In this document: one piece after another, positions 14,916 to 19,750 of the stretch
How the letters are laid out: each line of letters begins with the position of its first letter
How positions within the stretch are numbered: position 1 is the first letter of the stretch
Origin: Pseudomonadota bacterium
GTDB taxonomy: Bacteria; Pseudomonadota; Alphaproteobacteria; Rhizobiales; Rhizobiaceae
Length of the DNA stretch: 19,750 nt
Direction of reading: 5' to 3'
Assembly: GCA_023387775.1 (NCBI GenBank)
Contig: JAEWHN010000405.1
Coordinates: forward strand, 1-19,750
Position numbers and translations under genes: made by a program
The notes under the pieces: generated by a model
Databases searched by the model: none
What the model was told of the DNA's origin: nothing
The model's input: only the letters and a program-made list of their open reading frames with translations

Positions 14916-15899
14916 GTGAACGACATGACAATGAGCGCCAACATGGTTTCGACGGAGCCCAACGCCGTCTTCGAGGTCGATGTGACCGCTGTCAAGACAG
15001 AGGCGGACGGTGTGGTTTCGTTGGAGCTGAGGTCGCTTTCGGGGCCGCTGCCAAGCTGGAGCCCCGGCGCCCACATCGACGTCATCCTGCCCAATGGGCT
15101 GGTGCGCCAGTATTCCTTGTGCGGCGATCCGCGAAATTCGGGCGTCTGGCGCATCGGCGTGCTGCGCGAGCCTGCCAGCCGCGGCGGGTCGAGCTGCATC
15201 CACGAGGAAATCCGCGCGGGAGACCGGCTTCAGGTCGCGATGCCCAGAAACAATTTCGGGCTGGTCGAGGCCGAGCGCTACCTGTTCATCGCCGGCGGCA
15301 TCGGCATCACGCCGATCCTGCCGATGATCCGCCAGGTGGCGGATGAGGGCAAGCCGTGGACGCTGCTCTATGGCGGGCGCACCCGCGGCTCGATGGCCTT
15401 CCTGGACGAGATTTCGGCCTGTCAAGGCGGCGAGGTCCACATCGTTCCGCAGGACGAATTCGGCCTCCTGGACCTGCCCCGCTTCCTTGGCGAACCCCGC
15501 ACCGACACGGCCGTCTATTGCTGCGGGCCCGGCCCGCTGATCGATGCCGTAGAGGCCAACTGCCGGAACTGGCCTGCGGGTGCGCTTCATCGCGAGCGGT
15601 TTGCACCCAGTGCCAGGCCGAAGCTCGAGAAGGGCGCCTTCGAGGTCGAGCTTGCGCGCTCCGGGCAGCGGCTGATGGTGCCGGCCCACACCAGCCTGCT
15701 GACAGTGCTCGAAAACGCCGGCCACAAGATCACCAACTCCTGCAGGGCAGGCATCTGCGGCACCTGCCTGGTCAAGGTTCTCTCCGGAGTTCCGCAACAC
15801 AACGACGACGTGCTGAGCGATGCGGATCGGGAGTCCGGCACGGTGATGCTGGTCTGCGTGTCGCGTTGCGAATCCGACCTTCTCGTACTCGATCTTTGA
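14916..15899 (+). CDS. Oxygenase reductase, FMN/NAD(P)H/2Fe-2S (VanB/PDR type)
   Basis: A 327-residue protein. GTG 14916 is favoured because GGGAGG (14902-14907) is eight bases upstream; ATG 14925 is a later option. Domain order is FMN binding (RQYSLC at 64-69), NAD(P)H binding (GGIGITP at 127-133, CCGPGP at 202-207) and a C-terminal plant-type ferredoxin with C276, C281, C284 and C314 (CX4CX2CX29C). This is the phthalate dioxygenase reductase family, as in VanB, CntB-like and GbcB-like reductases. It normally feeds a Rieske oxygenase, but none is present in the window. The partner here is most likely the di-iron protein encoded just upstream. The stop is 10 bases before the next gene. Confidence 0.93.
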   Translation: MNDMTMSANMVSTEPNAVFEVDVTAVKTEADGVVSLELRSLSGPLPSWSPGAHIDVILPNGLVRQYSLCGDPRNSGVWRIGVLREPASRGGSSCIHEEIRAGDRLQVAMPRNNFGLVEAERYLFIAGGIGITPILPMIRQVADEGKPWTLLYGGRTRGSMAFLDEISACQGGEVHIVPQDEFGLLDLPRFLGEPRTDTAVYCCGPGPLIDAVEANCRNWPAGALHRERFAPSARPKLEKGAFEVELARSGQRLMVPAHTSLLTVLENAGHKITNSCRAGICGTCLVKVLSGVPQHNDDVLSDADRESGTVMLVCVSRCESDLLVLDL

Positions 15900-15909
15900 G
15901 GATCAATTC

Positions 15910-17022
15910 ATGAAGTCACGCGCAGCGATAGCTTGGAAGGCGGGCGCGCCGCTTACAGTCGAGACCATCGACGTCAGGGGTCCCAGAGCGGGCGAGGTGC
16001 TGGTGGAGATCATGGCCACCGGTGTCTGCCACACCGACGCCTACACCCTCTCGGGGCTGGATTCGGAAGGCCGTTTCCCGGCCATTCTGGGCCATGAGGG
16101 GGCGGGCATCGTGCGCGAGGTCGGCCCCGGCGTCACCGGCCTGAAGCCCGGCGACCATGTCATCCCGCTCTACACGCCCGAATGCCGCGAATGCAAAACC
16201 TGCCTTTCGCAGCGCTCCAACCTGTGCACCTCCATCCGCTCCACGCAAGGCCAGGGCCTGATGCCGGACGGAACCAGCCGCTTCTTCTGCGAGGGCGAGG
16301 ACATTTTCCACTATATGGGCTGCTCGACCTTCTCGAACTTCACCGTGCTGCCGGAAATCGCCCTGGCCAAGGTTCGCGAGGACGCTCCCTTCGACAAGAT
16401 CTGCTACATCGGCTGCGGCGTCACCACCGGCATCGGCGCCGTGCTCTATACCGGCAAGATGTGGCCAGGTGCGAATGTGGTCGTGTTCGGCCTCGGCGGC
16501 ATCGGCCTCAACGTTATCCAGGGTGCCCGCATGGTCGGGGCCGACAAGATCATCGGCGTGGACATCAACCCCGACAAGGCCGGCATGGCCACGAAGTTCG
16601 GCATGACCGACTTCGTCAATCCCAAGGATGTGGGCAACGACAAGGTGGTTTCGGCCATCCAGGACCTTACCGACGGCGGGGCCGACTTCACCTTCGACTG
16701 CACTGGCAATGTCGGCGTGATGCGCCAGGCGCTGGAAGCGTGCCATCGCGGCTGGGGCACCAGCATCGTCATCGGGGTTGCGCCCGCAGGCGCCGAAATT
16801 TCGACGCGGCCGTTCCAACTGGTCACCGGCCGCACCTGGAAAGGGACCGCATTCGGCGGTGCCAGGGGCCGCACCGACGTTCCGAAGATCGTCGACTGGT
16901 ACATGGAGGGCAAGATCAACATCGACGATCTGATCACCCACACCATGCCGCTCGACGAAATCAATACCGCGTTTGATCTGATGCACGACGGCAAGTCGAT
17001 CCGTTCCGTGGTCACCTTCTGA
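15910..17022 (+). CDS. frmA: S-(hydroxymethyl)glutathione dehydrogenase / class III alcohol dehydrogenase
   Basis: A 370-residue zinc- and NAD-dependent dehydrogenase of the class III family, with normal length. It oxidises S-hydroxymethylglutathione, the adduct of formaldehyde and glutathione, to S-formylglutathione. Catalytic zinc ligands are C40, H62 and C169 (E63 adjacent), structural zinc ligands C92, C95, C98 and C106, and the NAD loop is GLGGIG at 194-199. R110 in SIRSTQGQGLMPDG corresponds to the class III arginine used for the glutathione adduct. ATG 15910 follows GAGGA (15897-15901), which overlaps the reductase stop. Its position directly after an oxygenase reductase indicates that formaldehyde is made by the upstream enzymes. 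Gene names such as adhC, adhI or flhA are also in use. No formylglutathione hydrolase is in view. Confidence 0.96.
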   Translation: MKSRAAIAWKAGAPLTVETIDVRGPRAGEVLVEIMATGVCHTDAYTLSGLDSEGRFPAILGHEGAGIVREVGPGVTGLKPGDHVIPLYTPECRECKTCLSQRSNLCTSIRSTQGQGLMPDGTSRFFCEGEDIFHYMGCSTFSNFTVLPEIALAKVREDAPFDKICYIGCGVTTGIGAVLYTGKMWPGANVVVFGLGGIGLNVIQGARMVGADKIIGVDINPDKAGMATKFGMTDFVNPKDVGNDKVVSAIQDLTDGGADFTFDCTGNVGVMRQALEACHRGWGTSIVIGVAPAGAEISTRPFQLVTGRTWKGTAFGGARGRTDVPKIVDWYMEGKINIDDLITHTMPLDEINTAFDLMHDGKSIRSVVTF

Positions 17023-17110
17023 CCGCGGAACGGGTCCTGCCGCAATCGACGCGCGCGGGCCGTTATTGGGCTTTTGCATATCGCTGGCGCCCGGACGGCG
17101 ACCGGCAAGC

Positions 17111-17160
17111 TGGCGGCGGGAGGCCGCCATTGCGCCCCGGTTGAGGACAGCGGGGCGCAA
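17111..17160 (+). other. Two back-to-back perfect hairpins before the gfa gene
   Basis: TGGCGGC/GCCGCCA (17111-17117, 17123-17129; five-base loop) is followed without a gap by TTGCGCCCCG/CGGGGCGCAA (17130-17139, 17151-17160; 11-base loop). Both stems are perfect. The ribosome site of gfa starts about twelve bases later. No T run follows. This 160-base spacer is the most structured leader in the cluster, and may allow separate control or processing of the gfa message. Confidence 0.7.
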
Positions 17161-17182
17161 GACTGCACATAGGGAGAGAGCA

Positions 17183-17761
17183 ATGTCGAAGACGATCCAT
17201 ATCCACCCTTCGGTAGACGATGGCGTAAGGCCGGGCGCGCCGGATTTTGCCGGGGGCACCCTGGTCTGCAAATGCGAACAGGCGCCGGTCAGGGTCACGG
17301 TGGAGAGCCAGGTCGCCCACAACCATGCCTGCGGCTGCACCAAGTGCTGGAAGCCCGAAGGCGCGACGTTTTCCGTGGTGGCAGTGGTGCCGCGCGAAAA
17401 GGTCAAGGTCAGCGAAAATGGCGACAAGCTCGCCGTTGTCGATGCAAGCGCCACCATCCAGCGACATGCCTGCAAGGCCTGCGGCGTGCACATGTACGGC
17501 CGGATCGAGAACGCGTCCCATCCGTTCTACGGCCTCGACTTCGTCCATCCCGAGCTGTCGTCTGAGACCGGCTGGGCGGCGCCGGAATTCGGCGCCTTCG
17601 TTTCGTCCGTGATCGAATCCGGCGTCAGCCCCGAAAGCATGGGCGCAATCCGCGCGCGCCTGACGGAGCTTGGCCTCACTCCCTACGACTGCCTCTCGCC
17701 CGCGCTCATGGATGCGATTGCGACGCATGTCGCAAATGCCTCCGGAGCGCTCGCGCGCTGA
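17183..17761 (+). CDS. gfa: Glutathione-dependent formaldehyde-activating enzyme (Gfa)
   Basis: A 192-residue protein, close to Paracoccus Gfa in length and pattern. ATG 17183 follows an AGGGAGAGAG stretch (17171-17180). The zinc cysteines are C29 and C31, C50, C52 and C55, and C97 and C100 (CXC, CXCX2C, CX2C), with a QVAHNHACGCTKCWKPEG block typical for Gfa. Gfa proteins were reported to speed the condensation of formaldehyde with glutathione, though a role as glutathione carrier has also been argued. It works just before the dehydrogenase encoded upstream, and the pair is common in methylotrophic and demethylating alphaproteobacteria. Confidence 0.94.
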   Translation: MSKTIHIHPSVDDGVRPGAPDFAGGTLVCKCEQAPVRVTVESQVAHNHACGCTKCWKPEGATFSVVAVVPREKVKVSENGDKLAVVDASATIQRHACKACGVHMYGRIENASHPFYGLDFVHPELSSETGWAAPEFGAFVSSVIESGVSPESMGAIRARLTELGLTPYDCLSPALMDAIATHVANASGALAR

Positions 17762-17799
17762 GTGCGGGCGGTTTTGGGCAGGCGCTTCACGACGGAATA

Positions 17800-17833
17800 G
17801 GCCGCCCCGGGCAAGGGGGCTCGATCGGCGGCC
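17800..17833 (+). other. GC-rich hairpin between gfa and the MHS transporter gene
   Basis: GGCCGCC (17800-17806) and GGCGGCC (17827-17833) form a perfect 7-bp stem around a 20-base loop. No T run follows, and the transporter ribosome site begins 19 bases later. Confidence 0.45.
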
Positions 17834-17864
17834 ATAACGGCACATTCAAGCGGGAGGAAACCAC

Positions 17865-19205
17865 ATGACAACGCAAAAGGACATGACCCGAACCAAGGTC
17901 GCAGTCGCGAGCTTGGTCGGGACCACCATCGAGTTCTACGACTTCTACATCTACGGCATCGCTGCCGCGCTGGTCTTCAAGACCATTTTCTTTCCGACGC
18001 TGGACCCGGTCACAGGCACCATCGCCGCCTTCGCCACCTTTGCCGTCGGCTTCGTTTCACGGCCGCTCGGCGCCATCGTGTTCGGCCATTTCGGTGACCG
18101 CATCGGGCGCAAGGCGATGCTCGTCGCCTCGCTCCTGACCATGGGCGTCGCCACGGTTCTGATCGGGCTGCTCCCGACCTACTCATCCATCGGCATCATG
18201 GCGCCGGTGGCGCTTTGCGTTCTGCGCTTTGCCCAGGGGTTTGGGCTGGGCGGAGAATGGGGCGGTGCCGCCCTGCTGGCGACGGAATATGCTCCGAAGG
18301 GCAAGCGCGGCCTGTTCGGCGCACTGCCGCAGCTCGGCAGCGCGCCCGGCTTCCTGCTCTCGAACGGTATCTTCCTGCTCCTGAGCATGACGCTTTCGGA
18401 AGAGCAGTTCCTGGGATGGGGGTGGCGCATCCCGTTCCTGCTCAGCACCGTGCTGATCATGTTCGGCCTCTACATCCGTCTCACCATTGCCGAGACGCCA
18501 GTGTTCCAGAAGGTGCTCGAGCAGGAAAAGCAGTCCAAGGCGCCGGTGATGGAGGTGATGAAGACCCATTTCCTCCAAGTCGTGCTCGGCGGCATGGCGA
18601 CAGCCATCACCTATGTCCTGTTCTTCACCACCGGCACCTTCGGCCTCAGCTACGGCGTGGACGTTCTGGGCTTCACCCGCTCGCACATGCTTACCCTGAC
18701 GATGGTCGCCGTCATCGCCATGGCGGCGTCGACATTGTACTGCGGGATGCTGAGCGACAGGTTCGGCCGCTCCCGGGTGATCGTGATTTCGGCGATTGTC
18801 GCCGCAATCTGGGCGTTCTTCTTCTTCCCGCTTCTCGATACCAAGAACACCGCGGTCATCATGCTTGCGATGTCGGGCACGCTGGCGATCATGGGCGGCG
18901 TCTATGGGCCCATGGGCGCCTATCTGCCCGAGCTGTTCAAGGCCAACGTGCGTTATACGGGGGCCGCGCTTTCCTACAGCCTGGGCGGCATCTTCGGCGG
19001 GGCGCTGGCGCCCATCATCGCGACGGAGCTGGCCGCCACCTACGGCTCGCATTCCATCGGTTGGTATATGTCGGGCATGGCGCTTCTGAGCATCGTGTCG
19101 GTAACCATCCTGCGCGGCCGCATGCCCAGGAGCTTCGAAGAAACCGGTCATGGAACGACCACGGCGGGCGTGGCGGTCGCTGCGGCTGCGCCGACCGGTC
19201 GGTAA
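17865..19205 (+). CDS. MFS transporter, metabolite:H+ symporter (MHS) family
   Basis: A 446-residue, twelve-helix permease. ATG 17865 follows GGGAGG (17852-17857) by seven bases. The MHS marks are clear: TIEFYDFYIYG at 21-31 in the first helix, GHFGDRIGRK at 74-83 in the loop between helices 2 and 3, and RFAQGFGLGGEWGGA at 121-135. The family includes ProP (proline and betaine), ShiA (shikimate) and KgtP (2-oxoglutarate). In this cluster it probably brings in the compound to be demethylated, with a betaine-like or carboxylated substrate fitting both the family and the formaldehyde genes. The exact ligand cannot be deduced. The C-terminus is Ala/Thr-rich and probably disordered. Confidence 0.93.
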   Translation: MTTQKDMTRTKVAVASLVGTTIEFYDFYIYGIAAALVFKTIFFPTLDPVTGTIAAFATFAVGFVSRPLGAIVFGHFGDRIGRKAMLVASLLTMGVATVLIGLLPTYSSIGIMAPVALCVLRFAQGFGLGGEWGGAALLATEYAPKGKRGLFGALPQLGSAPGFLLSNGIFLLLSMTLSEEQFLGWGWRIPFLLSTVLIMFGLYIRLTIAETPVFQKVLEQEKQSKAPVMEVMKTHFLQVVLGGMATAITYVLFFTTGTFGLSYGVDVLGFTRSHMLTLTMVAVIAMAASTLYCGMLSDRFGRSRVIVISAIVAAIWAFFFFPLLDTKNTAVIMLAMSGTLAIMGGVYGPMGAYLPELFKANVRYTGAALSYSLGGIFGGALAPIIATELAATYGSHSIGWYMSGMALLSIVSVTILRGRMPRSFEETGHGTTTAGVAVAAAAPTGR

Positions 19206-19216
19206 CACCCGCAAGC

Positions 19217-19244
19217 TTGCCGCCCTGCCTTGGTGGGGCGGCAA
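19217..19244 (+). other. GC-rich hairpin after the MHS transporter gene
   Basis: TTGCCGCCC (19217-19225) and GGGCGGCAA (19236-19244) form a perfect 9-bp stem with a ten-base loop, 11 bases after the transporter stop. No T run follows. It could partly separate the transporter message from the binding-protein gene, which starts 118 bases later. Confidence 0.6.
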
Positions 19245-19362
19245 CAGGCCGGATGGCTGGGGCCGTCTTGCGGCAGCGGACGGCGAAGGCTCTGCACGGC
19301 TGCGTCATGGCGACGCCGGGCTGGGAACGACAATCAATCAACGATAAATGGGAGTGGAATCA

Positions 19363-19750
19363 ATGAGAAAGTCCATTTTAGCACTGTGTTCGTCTGTCAT
19401 GCTCCTTGCCTCGGGGGCCATGGCGGGCGACCTGGAACTGAGGATCGGCACCGAGGGTGCCTATCCGCCGTGGAGCATGGCAAACCCTGCCGGGGAAGTG
19501 ACGGGTTTCGACGCCGACACGGGCGCGCTGCTTTGCGCCAAGCTCGAAGCCAAATGCAAGTTCGTGGTCCAGGATTTCGCCGGTCTAATACCCGCGCTCC
19601 AGGCCAAGCGAGTCGACATCATCATCTCCGCCCTGTCCATCACCAACGATCGGCGCAAGAAGATCGACTTCAGCATCCCTTATGCCGAGCTCACCAGCTA
19701 TTTCGTCGCGCCGAAGGATTCGGAACTGATGAACGTCGCCGATCTGGAGA
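19363..19750 (+). CDS. Amino-acid-type ABC transporter substrate-binding protein (3' truncated)
   Basis: The first 129 residues of a periplasmic binding protein of the SBP_bac_3 family; the gene runs off the window. ATG 19363 follows GGGAG (19350-19354) by eight bases. A signal peptide is visible (R2, K3, hydrophobic core, probable AMA/G cut near residue 21). Family marks are GTEGAYPPWS at 29-38, GFDADTG at 48-54, DIIISALSITNDR at 85-97 with the Arg expected to hold the ligand alpha-carboxylate, and IDFSIPYAE. The wording is near lysine-arginine-ornithine and octopine/nopaline binding proteins, so a cationic or N-substituted amino acid is a likely ligand. The permease and ATPase genes would be expected downstream. 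Confidence 0.9.
   Translation, partial: MRKSILALCSSVMLLASGAMAGDLELRIGTEGAYPPWSMANPAGEVTGFDADTGALLCAKLEAKCKFVVQDFAGLIPALQAKRVDIIISALSITNDRRKKIDFSIPYAELTSYFVAPKDSELMNVADLE

Noticed and set aside
14916..15899. Rieske oxygenase partner for the reductase
   Set aside because: No protein in the window has the Rieske CXH...CX2H motif. The cysteine set at the C-terminus of the reductase is a plant-type ferredoxin, and the only oxygenase candidate is the di-iron protein.
15916..17493. A 525-codon minus-strand frame across frmA and gfa
   Set aside because: It crosses two well-identified plus-strand genes and has no family-like sequence.
18183..19244. A 353-codon minus-strand frame opposite the MHS transporter
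   Set aside because: Low-complexity His/Arg/Glu product typical of the complement of a membrane protein gene.

Overview
The window looks like a catabolic region of a GC-rich alphaproteobacterium, probably of the Rhizobiales (Mesorhizobium or Phyllobacteriaceae type). This is an inference from base composition, strong Shine-Dalgarno sites, the glutathione-dependent formaldehyde pathway, and the mix of TRAP, MHS and amino-acid ABC transport with GntR and LysR regulators. No tRNA, rRNA, insertion sequence, CRISPR array or phage gene was seen. Both edges cut genes.

Region 1 (1-3796, + strand): the end of a thiamine-diphosphate enzyme of the acetolactate synthase / benzoylformate decarboxylase superfamily, a small cupin protein, a GntR/FCD regulator and a 2,3-diaminopropionate ammonia-lyase, closed by a strong rho-independent terminator.

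Region 2 (3907-12985): two divergent units. On the minus strand lies a three-subunit molybdenum hydroxylase in the order FAD subunit, 2Fe-2S subunit, molybdopterin subunit (CoxMSL-like, but not a true CO dehydrogenase by its active-site loop), with its own terminator. On the plus strand lie a TRAP transporter (P, Q, M), an M20 amidohydrolase and a CoxG-like protein. The AT-rich intergenic region between them holds two near-palindromes resembling TTGTATACAA, 21 bp apart, which suit a GntR/FCD regulator. CoxG is a normal partner of CoxMSL, so the two arms probably serve one pathway: import, ring or aldehyde hydroxylation, and amide hydrolysis, perhaps feeding diaminopropionate to the lyase in region 1.

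Region 3 (13058-19750): a divergent LysR gene and a plus-strand set made of a small ferritin-like di-iron protein, a VanB-type FMN/2Fe-2S reductase, glutathione-dependent formaldehyde dehydrogenase, a Gfa-type formaldehyde-activating protein, an MHS-family transporter and the start of an amino-acid-type ABC binding protein. The logic is import, oxidative demethylation and formaldehyde disposal. A two-component demethylase whose oxygenase is a 230-residue di-iron protein rather than a Rieske protein is the most likely undescribed system here. Its substrate cannot be read from the sequence; an N-methylated amino acid or betaine is the best guess.

Most gene spacers in the plus-strand units carry a GC-rich perfect or near-perfect hairpin without a U tract.
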